DNA of 64,000 bases from Alphaproteobacteria bacterium (GTDB lineage: Bacteria; Pseudomonadota; Alphaproteobacteria; Rhodospirillales; WMHbin7). Below the pieces are notes generated by a model. That model had not been told where the DNA came from. It searched no databases and saw only the letters and a program-made list of their open reading frames with translations. The position numbers and the translations under genes were made by a program. Every line of letters begins with the position of its first letter. Positions within the stretch are counted from its first letter, which is position 1. This document shows positions 1-12,231 of the stretch, one piece after another. The stretch is from NCBI GenBank assembly GCA_015231795.1, contig JADGAX010000006.1, positions 62,001-126,000 on the forward strand, read 5' to 3'.

Positions 1-19
1 CTGCGTCCAAGCGCCCGGT

Positions 20-105
20 GCCCCAGTGGCGGAATGGTAGACGCGGCAGACTCAAAATCTGTTGTAGGCAACTACGTGCTGGTTCGAGTCCGGCCTGGGG
101 CACCA
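20..105 (+). tRNA. tRNA-Leu (anticodon CAA)
   Basis: A cloverleaf can be folded by eye. The acceptor stem is GCCCCAG with CTGGGGC, the anticodon loop CTCAAAA gives anticodon CAA (reads UUG), a long variable arm follows as expected of a class II tRNA, and the T loop is GGTTCGAGTCC. The 3' CCA is encoded. The long variable arm plus the CAA anticodon make leucine the only sensible assignment. Confidence 0.97.
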
Positions 106-127
106 AGCTTTTCAAGCGGTTATTTTG

Positions 128-1507
128 CTAGCCGCCCATTTTTCCAATCAGGTTCAGCCACAGATAATCAAGCGGCCAAAGCAGCACAGCCGTAAGGGCG
201 GCCATGATCAGGCACAATCTGGCGAAATCCCAATAGCGGGCCTGGGCGAGTTGAAGGCCGGTCATCACCGGCGGCGCCTGATAGGGCAGAATCAGGGTCG
301 AGTAGCCTGCCACCTGGGTCATCAGAACGGCGGCGATGGGCAGTCCGGTGGCCTCGGCCAGCGTCGGGGCAAAGGGCGTCAGAACGGCGGGCACACCCGG
401 CAAGGTGGTCGCCATGCCCACCCCGCTGGCCAGAGCGGCCAGGCTCATGAAATTCAGGAAGCCGCCGCCCGCTTCCAACGGCAGAACGTCGATCAGAACA
501 TTGCCGACCAGCCGCCCCACACCCGCATGATCGATCACCGCCCCCAGCCCGATCACCCCCGCCACATAGAACAAAGGTTCGAAATTCGTGGCGGCCAGAC
601 TTTTGGGCGGCAAAATGCCGGTCTTGGGCGTCAGGCATAAGATGGCGACGGCCAAACCGACCCAGGCCGAGGAAATGTGGTGCAGCGTATCCGTCATCCA
701 CAAGCCGATGGCCAGGGCCAGCAGCAAGGCCAGCCGACGCTCGGGTGCCGACATCGGTCCCGGCGGCGGTTCTTCCAGCTTCGTCGGTTCCTGCCCGCGA
801 TAAAGGCCCCAGAGCACGGCATAAAGGATCGCCAGTTTCGCCAATCCCAGGACAGGGAATGTGGAGACAAAATAATCGCTGTAGCCCAGCACGATGCCCA
901 GCATCGCCTCGGCTGAACCGGCCAGCACCATATTGGGAATGTTGGAGGGCAGGATCGAGAATGCGAACAGGAAGGTCGACATGATTCCGCCCAGCACCAG
1001 CCCGTTCCAGCCCTTGCCGCCGGTTTCATAGCCCAGATGGCTGGCCAGCGCGGTCAATAGGGGCACCAGCAGAACCACGCGGCCCAGCGACGATGGCATC
1101 AGAAAAGCCAGTCCTACGCCCAGCAGAATGACGCCGAAAAGCGCCTGGGCGAACGAACGGCCCATGGCGCGCCCAATGGCATGGGCGGCGCGGTCGCCAA
1201 GCCCGGTGGCCTTGATGGCGGAACCGAAAACCACGCCCGCAAACAGCAGCCAGAAAGCCTGCGAGGTAAAGCCCGAGAAGACCACCTTGGCGGGGGCGGC
1301 CTTGAACAACATGCAGAACAGAAAGAACAGCAGCGCCGTCAGGGCCTCGGGCATGGCGCCGGTGGCCCACAAGCCGATGGCGGCCAAGGCCAATCCGGCA
1401 ACGACCGCCTCGGAAGGCGAGAAGGCCTGTGGGGGAACAAGCGCGATCCACAGACCAAGGGCGGCCAAGACAACCGCAATCAGTTGAGCGCGGCTGAGGC
1501 GTAGCAA
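128..1507 (-). CDS. SLC13/DASS-family anion permease
   Basis: A 459-residue, very hydrophobic protein with about 11-12 predicted membrane segments. The layout resembles the divalent anion:Na+ symporter (DASS, SLC13) family, including two internal halves and a motif of the SNIPNM type near residue 190 followed by a second Ser/Thr-Pro rich re-entrant region near residue 370. The family imports sulphate, phosphate or C4-dicarboxylates with sodium; the substrate cannot be read from the sequence. Its start lies 2 bases after the alaS stop on the same strand, so it is probably co-transcribed behind alaS. It ends just short of the convergent tRNA-Leu. Confidence 0.8.
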   Translation of the reverse strand: MLRLSRAQLIAVVLAALGLWIALVPPQAFSPSEAVVAGLALAAIGLWATGAMPEALTALLFFLFCMLFKAAPAKVVFSGFTSQAFWLLFAGVVFGSAIKATGLGDRAAHAIGRAMGRSFAQALFGVILLGVGLAFLMPSSLGRVVLLVPLLTALASHLGYETGGKGWNGLVLGGIMSTFLFAFSILPSNIPNMVLAGSAEAMLGIVLGYSDYFVSTFPVLGLAKLAILYAVLWGLYRGQEPTKLEEPPPGPMSAPERRLALLLALAIGLWMTDTLHHISSAWVGLAVAILCLTPKTGILPPKSLAATNFEPLFYVAGVIGLGAVIDHAGVGRLVGNVLIDVLPLEAGGGFLNFMSLAALASGVGMATTLPGVPAVLTPFAPTLAEATGLPIAAVLMTQVAGYSTLILPYQAPPVMTGLQLAQARYWDFARLCLIMAALTAVLLWPLDYLWLNLIGKMGG

Positions 1508-1509
1508 GA

Positions 1510-4170
<2,661 letters not shown>

Positions 4171-4287
4171 GGGTTGATCCTGGCCGGTTGGTTGCCGCTT
4201 GAAAAGCCTGCCTTTCTAGCGAATTGGCAGGGTTTGGTCCAGGGCATCGTCACGATGTCGACCAAAGGGGTTGCCCCGACAGCGCAA

Positions 4288-4309
4288 CGGGGCTGGTCAC
4301 CCAGCCCCG
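4288..4309. other. Hairpin between recA and alaS
   Basis: A perfect 9-bp inverted repeat (CGGGGCTGG, loop TCAC, CCAGCCCCG) sits in the 199-base spacer between the recA stop and the alaS start. No T-run follows on the minus strand, so it is not a standard intrinsic terminator. It could be a processing or regulatory hairpin in the alaS leader, or a Rho-assisted terminator. Nothing else is evident in the spacer. Confidence 0.45.
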
Positions 4310-4369
4310 CTACATTCCTAACCCAATGAAAATGTGGAGAGATTTTCCTGAGGGGTCAAGATCGCCCGA

Positions 4370-5446
<1,077 letters not shown>

Positions 5447-5495
5447 AACGGCGTACCCCTTATTCCACGGTTGGCTAACAGGCGCAACTGAGGCC

Positions 5496-5530
5496 AATGT
5501 ACGCGAAATGTTCCGGAACGCAAGCAGAAC
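5496..5530 (-). promoter_or_regulatory. recA promoter with overlapping SOS (LexA) box
   Basis: On the plus strand 5516-5530 reads GAAC-GCAAGCA-GAAC, an exact GAAC-N7-GAAC alphaproteobacterial SOS box (GTTC-N7-GTTC on the minus strand). A sigma70-like promoter reads towards recA: -35 TTGCGT at 5518-5523 and -10 TACATT at 5496-5501, with a 16-base spacer. The LexA box covers the -35 element, so bound LexA would exclude RNA polymerase. The predicted transcript start lies about 40 bases before the recA ATG. Confidence 0.85.
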
Positions 5531-5596
5531 TTTTAATGCCCTGATTTAATTAATAATTATCACTTTTACCCTACCAATGTTCCTGTCTGGTACCGG

Positions 5597-8041
5597 TCAA
5601 TGTTCCTGACTCGCCAGAACCTGCTTCACGGTCCCCGCCAGTTGTTTCAGGCTGAAGGGTTTCGCCAGGAAATGTACGTCCTTAAGGTCGTCGATCTTTC
5701 CCCTGGCGGCATCTTCGGTATAGCCGCTCATCAACACCAGATGAATGGCGGGATGTTCGACGCGAACCAGCCTTGCCAGAGTGATTCCGTCCATGCCCGG
5801 CATGACGATGTCGGTGATCAACAAGTCTACCGGCTCGGAATTCAACAGATCAAGCGCCTGTTCGCCGCTTCTGGCTTCGAGAACCCGATAGCCCTTGTTG
5901 CGCAGCGCGCGCAGGGCGAACATGCGCACGGCGTCTTCGTCCTCGACCAGCAGAATGGTTCCCACGCCGGAAAGGTCGCCTGACGTTTCCGCCTTGGACG
6001 CGCTTTCCGCCAGCGGCGGCGACGGCGAATCGCCCACCGCGTAGCGCGGCAACAGAATGGTGAAGGTGGTGCCCTGGCCGGGCGCGCTATCGACCAGAAC
6101 GAAACCATCGGTCTGTTTCAAGATGCCATAGACGGTCGATAAGCCAAGGCCGGTGCCCGATCCCACCGGCTTGGTGGTGAAGAAAGGTTCGAAAATCCGC
6201 CCGATATGTTCCTTGGGGATGCCGGTTCCGGTGTCCGCCACTTCGATCAGCACATATTCGCCCTTGGGTATCAGTTCGGCGCCGCGCTGGGTGGGGCGCT
6301 CGAATCTGGCCGTTCCCGTGCGAATGGACAAGGCACCGCCGCCCTGCATGGCGTCCCTGGCGTTGACGGCCAGATTGATCACCACCTGCTCGAACTGGCC
6401 GGGATCGACGCGCACGAAGCCCAGATCGCGCCCGTGATCGAGCTTCAGCTCGATGGTTTCGCCCAGCAGGCGGCGCAGCAGATGCGACAATTCGGACAAC
6501 GAGTCCGTAATGTCGACCAAGCGCGGGCGCAAAGTCTGGCGACGCGAGAAGGCCAGCAACTGGCGAACCAGACTGGCGGCGCGGTTGGCGTTCTGCTTGA
6601 TCTGCATGATGTCGGCAAAGGACGGATCGCCCTGCCCGTGACGCGCCAGCAGCAAATCGCAAAAACCGATCATGGCGGTCAGCAGGTTGTTGAAGTCGTG
6701 CGCGATGCCGCCCGCCAACTGTCCCATGGCGTGCATCTTCTGCGCCTGGGCGAACTGCACTTCCAGATTTTTCTGTTCTGTGGTGTCGATGAAATGCAAT
6801 AGCAAGCCGGCAGGGCCGTCGCCATCGCCTTCGCAAGACGAGGACAAGGGCGAGGCGAACATGGTCGCGGCGGCTTGCCTGGCCCCCATCAGGCGCACAT
6901 CGATCTGTGCGCCGCGAGCCGCCCCCATGACCAGTTTTGACAGTTGCGCCGCCACGTCCATGCGGTCCTCGGGAGCAAGCCGCTCGGCCAAGGCATGACC
7001 GGCGATCTGTCCAGGTTCCAACCCCATCATCATGGCCAAGGCGCGGTTGCAAGCGCTGACGCGGCCATCGAGATCGACCAGCGCCATGCCGACGGGCGAA
7101 TTGGCGAACAGGCTGCCAGCCCCGCCTTCGGCCAGCGACATGGATTCCAGATTAATCTGAGGCGCATCCATTCCTTCGCGGCGCAAAGCGACCACGGCGC
7201 CGCCATCCTGGCTGGCGATGCGCCAAGTCTCCACCCGCACTCCGGCGCCATCCGCCGTCTTCAATCTGGTCAGCCGACCAAAGCCGCCCGCCTGCGGCAA
7301 GGTCTCGACCATTGCGTCGAAGGACTGGCCCGACAAGGTCACCGCCGACACGCCCGCCCATTCCGCCATGCGTTGGTTGGCGAAGGTGATTCGGCCCACA
7401 TCGTCCAAGGCCGCCAGCCCGAACGGCGCCTGATCGACGATGTCGGCCAACAGATCCAACTCGTCACGCAGGGCGACATCGATGGCGGTGCGCGCCGTCA
7501 TGTCTTCAAAGCGCGCCAACAGCAAGGGCGTGCCGCCGCTCTCCAACGGCTCGAGGCGCACCATGAACAATTCGTTTCCGCCAGCAGGCGTCATCAGATG
7601 CAGCAGCCCCTCGCCTTGCTGACGCAACTCGGCCAGACGGATCAGGCGCTGCGCCTCCTCTCGGCTGGATTCGTCGCAGGCCATGGGAAGCAGTCTTGCC
7701 AGGGGAAGGCCGCTGGAGCCGAAGATGTTCCGCGCCGCCGAATTCGCGAAAACGATCTTGCCGCCGACGTCCAAAAGATATCTGGCGCCCTGATCGGCGT
7801 TCAGCACGCTGGCCAGATGGCGCATCTCTTGGTGATCGCGCTTCAAACGCCACCCCATGAAACCCAAGGCCAGGGCGGCGGGCAGAGCCAGAACGACGCC
7901 CATCAGCGAGCCAACCTCGGGCGACGATGGCCAGAGCAAGGGCGCTGCGGCAGGCGTCAGCGCCAGCGCGCCAGCGCCCACCGTCAAAACCGCAAGAAAG
8001 GCGATATCAGATTTTCTTTTTGAGCTTGAAGACATAACCAA
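5597..8041 (-). CDS. cckA: CckA-type hybrid histidine kinase
   Basis: An 814-residue membrane-anchored hybrid kinase. Two membrane segments lie at about 12-33 and 42-63, followed by PAS-like regions at about 80-180, 200-290 and 310-430. A HisKA domain has [11 protein letters not shown] with the phosphorylated His near 447, then an HATPase domain ([26 protein letters not shown]). A C-terminal receiver has [10 protein letters not shown] near 697 and the acceptor Asp in [10 protein letters not shown] near 743. In the family CckA feeds phosphate through ChpT to CtrA, controlling the cell cycle and flagellar genes. It is the last gene of the flagellar operon and overlaps the 3' end of flhB by 35 bases, which supports the name. 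Confidence 0.92.
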   Translation of the reverse strand: MVMSSSSKRKSDIAFLAVLTVGAGALALTPAAAPLLWPSSPEVGSLMGVVLALPAALALGFMGWRLKRDHQEMRHLASVLNADQGARYLLDVGGKIVFANSAARNIFGSSGLPLARLLPMACDESSREEAQRLIRLAELRQQGEGLLHLMTPAGGNELFMVRLEPLESGGTPLLLARFEDMTARTAIDVALRDELDLLADIVDQAPFGLAALDDVGRITFANQRMAEWAGVSAVTLSGQSFDAMVETLPQAGGFGRLTRLKTADGAGVRVETWRIASQDGGAVVALRREGMDAPQINLESMSLAEGGAGSLFANSPVGMALVDLDGRVSACNRALAMMMGLEPGQIAGHALAERLAPEDRMDVAAQLSKLVMGAARGAQIDVRLMGARQAAATMFASPLSSSCEGDGDGPAGLLLHFIDTTEQKNLEVQFAQAQKMHAMGQLAGGIAHDFNNLLTAMIGFCDLLLARHGQGDPSFADIMQIKQNANRAASLVRQLLAFSRRQTLRPRLVDITDSLSELSHLLRRLLGETIELKLDHGRDLGFVRVDPGQFEQVVINLAVNARDAMQGGGALSIRTGTARFERPTQRGAELIPKGEYVLIEVADTGTGIPKEHIGRIFEPFFTTKPVGSGTGLGLSTVYGILKQTDGFVLVDSAPGQGTTFTILLPRYAVGDSPSPPLAESASKAETSGDLSGVGTILLVEDEDAVRMFALRALRNKGYRVLEARSGEQALDLLNSEPVDLLITDIVMPGMDGITLARLVRVEHPAIHLVLMSGYTEDAARGKIDDLKDVHFLAKPFSLKQLAGTVKQVLASQEH

Positions 8042-9077
8042 TCACTTCCGCCACCGCCTTGTAATGTTCCTGGGGAACGGGCTGGTCCAACTCGACCGAT
8101 GCGTACAGGGCGCGCGCCAAGGGTGGATTCTCGACGATGGGCACCTCATTCTCTTCGGCCAATTCACGAATTTTCTTGGCCAGAAAATCCACGCCCTTGG
8201 CGACCAGAACGGGCGCTTGCATGGTTTCCATATCGTAATGCAAGGCCACCGCGTAATGGGTGGGGTTGGTGATGACGACCGTCGATTTGGGCACGGCGAC
8301 CAGCATGCGCTGACGCGCCCGCTGCATGCGGATGCCCTTCTGCTTCGACTTGACCATCGGGTCGCCTTCGTCGTCCTTATGCTCCTCCTTGACCTCTTGG
8401 CGGGTCATGCGCAGCTTCTTCTTGTAGCTGTAACGCTGATAGAGCATATCCGCCACCGAGATGACGATATAGGCCAGCAGCACCCAGAAGACCATTCTGA
8501 GAACCGTGTCTTGGATCAGCGCCATGACCTGAAGAGGCGTCAGATCGGGCATTTGCGCCAGGGTTCCGATTTGAGGTTCCAACAGCAGCCAGACGATCCA
8601 GCCGATCAGGGCGACCTTCAGAAGACTTTTGACGAATTCGACAACGGTCATGACCGAAAAAAGCCGCTTGGCGCCGGCCAGGGGATTCAATTTCGAGAAA
8701 TTGGGCTTGATGCGCTTGCCCACCATCAACCAACCGACCTGCGAAATCGTGCCCATGACGCCAAGGAAAAGCAGCACCCCGAAGGGCAGCGCCATAATCA
8801 TCCCGACCTTAAGCCCCAATTCGATGCTCATCGTGCGCAAGGCACCCTCGCTGGTGTCGATGGCGTGGGGCGATTCGATATATTGACGCAGCATGGTCAG
8901 CAGGCTTTTGGACATCGGGGTGGCCAGCATGCCGACCAGAATCAAGGTCCCCGTCAGGCCCAGCCACAAGCGGACCTCTTGGGAAATGGGAACATTGCCC
9001 TCGCCACGCGCCTTGCCAAGCCGTTTCCCGGAAGGCTCTTCTGTTTTTTGTGATTCGTCTGCGTCTTCGTCAGCCAT
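8007..9077 (-). CDS. flhB: Flagellar export switch protein FlhB
   Basis: A 356-residue inner-membrane component of the flagellar type III export gate that switches substrate class from rod/hook to filament. Four membrane segments occupy about residues 35-215. A charged linker and a cytoplasmic domain follow, carrying the self-cleaving NPTH motif in VVITNPTHYAVAL near residues 267-270. The N-terminus is charged and ends in GKRLGKARGEGNVPIS, as in the family. It lies 3 bases after fliR and its end overlaps cckA. A second, cut-down FlhB-like gene is at 38238. Confidence 0.97.
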   Translation of the reverse strand: MADEDADESQKTEEPSGKRLGKARGEGNVPISQEVRLWLGLTGTLILVGMLATPMSKSLLTMLRQYIESPHAIDTSEGALRTMSIELGLKVGMIMALPFGVLLFLGVMGTISQVGWLMVGKRIKPNFSKLNPLAGAKRLFSVMTVVEFVKSLLKVALIGWIVWLLLEPQIGTLAQMPDLTPLQVMALIQDTVLRMVFWVLLAYIVISVADMLYQRYSYKKKLRMTRQEVKEEHKDDEGDPMVKSKQKGIRMQRARQRMLVAVPKSTVVITNPTHYAVALHYDMETMQAPVLVAKGVDFLAKKIRELAEENEVPIVENPPLARALYASVELDQPVPQEHYKAVAEVIGYVFKLKKKI

Positions 9078-9080
9078 GGA

Positions 9081-9839
9081 TCACCTTAGGAAGGGCGTAA
9101 AAACCCCCTCGAAGTGGCGCAAGAACCAAAACATGATGCCCGGCAACGCAACGCTCAGCAAGGCCAAGCTGGCCATCAGCTGCAGGGGCATCATGACGAA
9201 GAACACCTGAATCTGCGGCGCCAGCTTCGAAAGGACGCCCATGGCGGAATAAAGCACGATGGTGAAGACCACGAACGGCGAGGCCAGCTTGGCGCCCAGC
9301 AGGAAACTTTCCGAAATCTGGCGAATGATCACCTCGGTCATGTCCCCGATCGGCGGCATTTGACCCGGCAGGAACAAATAATAACTGTCGATCACGGCGC
9401 TCAGAAACAGGTGATGCATGTCGGTCACCAAGATCAGGGTGATGGCCACCGTATCGAACAGGCCGGTGATCACCGAACCTTGCTGCTGGGTGATGGGATC
9501 AATGATCAGGGCGTTGGCGAAGCCGCCCTGGAAGCTGATCAGCGTTCCCGCCACATGCAGAGAGGCCAGAACGATATCGACGATGGCGCCCAAAAGGACG
9601 CCGATCGTCACTTCGGACACGATCATAAGAACCCGCGCATAGAAATCCTCGGGCATGGCGGGCAGCATGGGGGAAAGAACGGGGGTCACGGCCAGCGCTA
9701 TGCCCAAGGCCAACAACAGCCGTGCATTGGCGGGAATGTAGCGCCCGCCCAGGGCTGGCATCAGCATCAAGGCGGCGCCCAGCCGGGAAAAGACCAGAAA
9801 GAAATGAAAGATGTTGAGTTCGAGAAAGGCCGACAGCAT
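9081..9839 (-). CDS. fliR: Flagellar export protein FliR
   Basis: A 252-residue, six-segment membrane protein of the flagellar type III export gate, which with FliP and FliQ forms the entry portal. Family features include the FSRLGAALMLMPALG segment near the N-terminus, conserved Gly/Pro positions, and the internal FANALIIDPITQQQGSVI stretch. It follows fliQ by 8 bases and precedes flhB by 3, which fits one operon. Length is normal for the family. Confidence 0.95.
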   Translation of the reverse strand: MLSAFLELNIFHFFLVFSRLGAALMLMPALGGRYIPANARLLLALGIALAVTPVLSPMLPAMPEDFYARVLMIVSEVTIGVLLGAIVDIVLASLHVAGTLISFQGGFANALIIDPITQQQGSVITGLFDTVAITLILVTDMHHLFLSAVIDSYYLFLPGQMPPIGDMTEVIIRQISESFLLGAKLASPFVVFTIVLYSAMGVLSKLAPQIQVFFVMMPLQLMASLALLSVALPGIMFWFLRHFEGVFTPFLR

Positions 9840-9847
9840 GAAAAGCC

Positions 9848-10114
9848 TTATCCCCCACCGACCACCCTATCCATGACCATATGGGTGAAATCGATCACTT
9901 CATGGAGCATGAACGGCATGAAAATCAGCAGCGAGATAAAGACCACCAGAACCTTGGGAACGAAGGTCAGGGTGGCCTCTTGAATCTGGGTCAGCGTCTG
10001 AAAGACGGAAATGACGAGACCAATCGCCAAGCCAGCCAGCAAAGGGGGGGCCGAAACCTTGATCAGGACGATCATGCCTTCCCGGATGACGTCCATCACC
10101 TCGGCCTCGTTCAT
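9848..10114 (-). CDS. fliQ: Flagellar export protein FliQ
   Basis: An 88-residue protein with two membrane hairpin segments, the usual size and topology for FliQ in the flagellar export gate. The family signature is visible as PPLLAGLAIGLVISVFQTLT followed by the QIQEATLTFVPK segment. It sits between fliE and fliR in the minus-strand flagellar operon. Confidence 0.95.
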   Translation of the reverse strand: MNEAEVMDVIREGMIVLIKVSAPPLLAGLAIGLVISVFQTLTQIQEATLTFVPKVLVVFISLLIFMPFMLHEVIDFTHMVMDRVVGGG

Positions 10115-10143
10115 GGAACCTCCGCCAGGATGCTGGGCCGCCC

Positions 10144-10458
10144 TTAGATGGGCATGCGCATGATTTCGTTATAGGCCGTAATGACCTTGTCGCGCACCGC
10201 CATCACGGTCTGCAGCGTGACTTCGGCGGCTGAAACGGCCGTAACCACTTCGGTCAGGTCGGCCTGCCCCGCAATCGCCTTCATGCTCATGCGCTCGCCG
10301 TTCTTCATGGTATCGATGGATGTCTGGACGGCTCCCTTGACCAGCCCCGCGAAATCTTCGGGGGCGTCGGTCTTGTCTTGCAAGCCCAAACCCATCGTCG
10401 CCGCAGGCCTTGACGCGGCGTTGTAGGCGCTGATCGCATTGTTGATGTCGACTGCCAT
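10144..10458 (-). CDS. fliE: Flagellar MS-ring/rod junction protein FliE
   Basis: A 104-residue FliE homologue that joins the MS ring to the rod. The conserved C-terminal half is visible: LTEVVTAVSAAEVTLQTVM followed by RDKVITAYNEIMRMPI. There is no cleavable signal sequence, as expected for a protein exported through the flagellar channel. It lies between flgC and fliQ. Confidence 0.95.
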   Translation of the reverse strand: MAVDINNAISAYNAASRPAATMGLGLQDKTDAPEDFAGLVKGAVQTSIDTMKNGERMSMKAIAGQADLTEVVTAVSAAEVTLQTVMAVRDKVITAYNEIMRMPI

Positions 10459-10528
10459 ATCGTCCTCGGTGCCCTGGTTTTGGGGCGTCCCTACACTCTA
10501 TATATATACGTATAGCACAGATGCGGCC

Positions 10529-10939
10529 TTAACGCAGCAGCTCCATCGTCCGCTGGATCATGGCCTTGGAGTTGTTGATGGCCGTCAGATTGGCCTCGTA
10601 GCTGCGCTGGGCCTCCCGCATGTCCATCAGCTCGATCAGCGGATTGACGTTGGGGGTCAGCACATAGCCGTCGCGGTCGGCCGCCGGGTGCGTGGGGTCG
10701 AAGCGCTTGCCAAAATCGCCCTGGTCCGTGGTGACGCGATTGACGCGCACGGTATTGGCGTCCAACTCGCGGTCGAGGACATTCTTGAAGGTCACCACCT
10801 TGCGCCGATAGGGAAGCGTGCCCGGCGAGCGGGCCAGCGAGTCCGAATTGGCCAAATTCTCCGAAATGGTGCGCATGCGCATGCCCTGGGCATGCAGGCC
10901 TGCGGCCGAAATCTTGACGCTGCTGCGAAGGTCGTCCAT
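10529..10939 (-). CDS. flgC: Flagellar proximal rod protein FlgC
   Basis: A 136-residue rod protein. The N-terminal flagellar rod signature ISAAGLHAQGMRMRTISENL and the C-terminal segment ELMDMREAQRSYEANLTAIN are both typical of FlgC, and the size matches. Its start is 12 bases after flgB. A 70-base spacer containing an alternating TA tract separates it from fliE. Confidence 0.96.
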   Translation of the reverse strand: MDDLRSSVKISAAGLHAQGMRMRTISENLANSDSLARSPGTLPYRRKVVTFKNVLDRELDANTVRVNRVTTDQGDFGKRFDPTHPAADRDGYVLTPNVNPLIELMDMREAQRSYEANLTAINNSKAMIQRTMELLR

Positions 10940-10951
10940 TGCCGGTCTCCT

Positions 10952-11356
10952 TTACCGCCCGCTGCCCACTGACATCTTCAGAAGCATGATCTGCTTCTGG
11001 TACAGGCTGGCGGCCATATCGTATTTGCCCTTGGTGTCGCCCACCTTCATGATCTGGTCTTCCAGCGTCACCCCATTGCCGTCCGGCTTGATCTCTTCGG
11101 GATGACGTTCCTTCTCGACGCGCAGGCTGGATGTCTTGCTGGGCGATCCCATCAGATGGTTGCCATCGGTCACCGCCAGTTGGGGCGAAGTCACCTCGGC
11201 GATGGTTTTCTTGAAATCCAACGGCTTGATGTCGCTAGGCAGATAACCCGGCGTATCGGAATTGGCGATGTTGCGCGACAGGACCTGCTGTCGCTTCGAC
11301 GACCAGTCCATCTGGTCCTTGATCATGCCAAACAGGGTGAACTGCTGTAGGTCCAT
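10952..11356 (-). CDS. flgB: Flagellar proximal rod protein FlgB
   Basis: A 134-residue rod protein and first gene of the minus-strand flagellar operon. The rod signature is KRQQVLSRNIANSDTPGYLP near residues 20-40, and the C-terminus resembles other rod proteins. The frame is open for 68 further codons upstream, but that extension is Arg-rich and unlike FlgB. The ATG at 11356 gives the family length and has GCAAGG about 9 bases before it. Confidence 0.94.
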   Translation of the reverse strand: MDLQQFTLFGMIKDQMDWSSKRQQVLSRNIANSDTPGYLPSDIKPLDFKKTIAEVTSPQLAVTDGNHLMGSPSKTSSLRVEKERHPEEIKPDGNGVTLEDQIMKVGDTKGKYDMAASLYQKQIMLLKMSVGSGR

Positions 11357-11538
11357 CGTTATAAGCCTTGCGAGACGGGTTGCTCGTAGCCTGATTCCAC
11401 CCTTGCAGTATGACGCGCTCGGCTTAACAAAGGGTAAAACCGAACTCCCGTCAGCGACTCGAGTCGCGATTTTTCTTTGGATTCGCCGTTTCCAAACCCA
11501 AGGAAGCGCCTTGGCTTCAGGGTGCGGCAAAGTTCGTC

Positions 11539-11556
11539 GTGTGATGATCGTCACAC
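11539..11556. promoter_or_regulatory. CRP-like palindromic operator
   Basis: The 18-base sequence GTGTGATGATCGTCACAC is an exact TGTGA-N6-TCACA inverted repeat, the consensus of CRP/cAMP receptor family sites. It lies about 183 bases upstream of the flgB start and about 207 bases upstream of the histone-like gene start. It is far for a classical activator site on either side, so its target is uncertain. Confidence 0.55.
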
Positions 11557-11673
11557 GCACCGGAATCTTCGCAAGGCCTTGTATTCCGCGCTTCTCGCAA
11601 TTTCGATGCGTTGCTGATGCGCAACAGCGAGCGCGGATTGCGATGACAACGGAATCGCGTCAATCATTTTTTT

Positions 11674-11702
11674 TTGCAAAGAGCGAAAAAAGTTTTTATT
11701 GT
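11674..11702 (+). promoter_or_regulatory. Promoter of the histone-like gene
   Basis: The -35 is TTGCAA at 11674-11679 and the -10 is TATTGT at 11697-11702, with an exact 17-base spacer that contains an A-tract. A T-tract lies directly upstream and could act as an UP-type element. The predicted start is about 35 bases before the ATG at 11746, which is preceded by GGAGAGAG. Confidence 0.55.
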
Positions 11703-11745
11703 GTTAGTGCGGTGGACGTCACCGCGAAATGTGGAGAGAGAACCA

Positions 11746-12141
11746 ATGGCTATGTGCAAAACCAAGGCGGCCACTGCCGCCAAGCCGGCTGCTAAGAAGA
11801 AGCCGGCCGCCAAGAAGGCCGCGGCCAAGAAGCCCGCTGCCAAGAAGGCGGCTGCTAAGAAGCCGGCTGCTAAGAAGAAGCCTGCTGCCAAGAAGAAGCC
11901 GGCTGCCAAGAAGGCCGCGGCCAAGAAGAAGCCCGCTGCCAAGAAGCCCGCTGCCAAGAAGCCTGCTGCTAAGAAGAAGCCGGCTGCTAAGAAGGCCGTG
12001 GCTAAGAAGCCTGCTGCCAAGAAGGCCGCGAAGAAGCCTGCTGCTAAGAAGCCGGCTGCTAAGAAGGCCGCGAAGAAGCCCGCTGCCAAGAAGGTTGCCA
12101 AGAAGGCCGCTCCCGCTCCGGTGGCAGCTCCTACCGTCTAA
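11746..12141 (+). CDS. Lysine/alanine/proline-rich histone H1-like protein
   Basis: A 131-residue protein made almost entirely of Ala, Lys and Pro in degenerate AAKK, PAAKK and KKPAAKK repeats from about residue 13 to 118, ending in a short neutral tail. It resembles the bacterial H1-like proteins (Hc1 or AlgP-type C-terminal tails) that bind and compact DNA non-specifically. The ATG at 11746 has a good GGAGAGAG site; an upstream in-frame start would lie in the promoter. It has its own promoter and a strong terminator, so it is a single-gene unit. The partner and exact role cannot be read from the sequence. Confidence 0.8.
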   Translation: MAMCKTKAATAAKPAAKKKPAAKKAAAKKPAAKKAAAKKPAAKKKPAAKKKPAAKKAAAKKKPAAKKPAAKKPAAKKKPAAKKAVAKKPAAKKAAKKPAAKKPAAKKAAKKPAAKKVAKKAAPAPVAAPTV

Positions 12142-12189
12142 GAAGACGGGTTTTCTGCGGCTGCTTTCGCCGCAGGGCACTTCTCAACA

Positions 12190-12224
12190 GCCCAGGGACC
12201 TCAAAGTCCCTGGGCTTGTTTTTT
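12190..12224 (+). terminator. Intrinsic terminator of the histone-like gene
   Basis: A 10-bp perfect stem GCCCAGGGAC / GTCCCTGGGC with loop CTCAAA, followed by TTGTTTTTT on the plus strand. It lies 48 bases after the stop codon and just before the convergent htpG stop at 12232. There is no T-run on the minus strand, so it acts mainly on plus-strand transcripts. Confidence 0.92.
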
Positions 12225-12231
12225 GCGGATA

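Larger units (their letters stand above)
11357..11745. other. 389-base divergent intergenic region
   Basis: This spacer separates flgB (minus) from the histone-like gene (plus). It holds a CRP-like palindrome at 11539-11556, a sigma70-like plus-strand promoter at 11674-11702, and an A/T-tract-rich stretch just before the promoter. I found no sigma54 (GG-N10-GC) or sigma28 type flagellar promoter in front of flgB by eye. No convincing ORF or RNA gene is present. Confidence 0.6.

Noticed and set aside
5447-5497. Longer RecA start at the TTG at 5497
   Set aside because: The extension lies in the promoter region and lacks similarity to RecA N-termini; the ATG at 5446 has a good ribosome site.
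5531-5565. CtrA site (TTAA-N7-TTAA) in the AT-rich stretch between recA and cckA
   Set aside because: The best match has a mismatch in the second half-site and lies at the end of cckA, not before a CtrA-controlled gene.
11357-11460. Sigma54 or sigma28 flagellar promoter before flgB
   Set aside because: I looked for TGGCAC-N5-TTGC and TAAA-N15-GCCGATAA patterns and found none with acceptable matches.
11664-12180. Leu/Ala/Gly-rich frames antisense to the histone-like gene
   Set aside because: They simply reflect the complement of AAG and GCC repeats; the plus frame has promoter, ribosome site and terminator.
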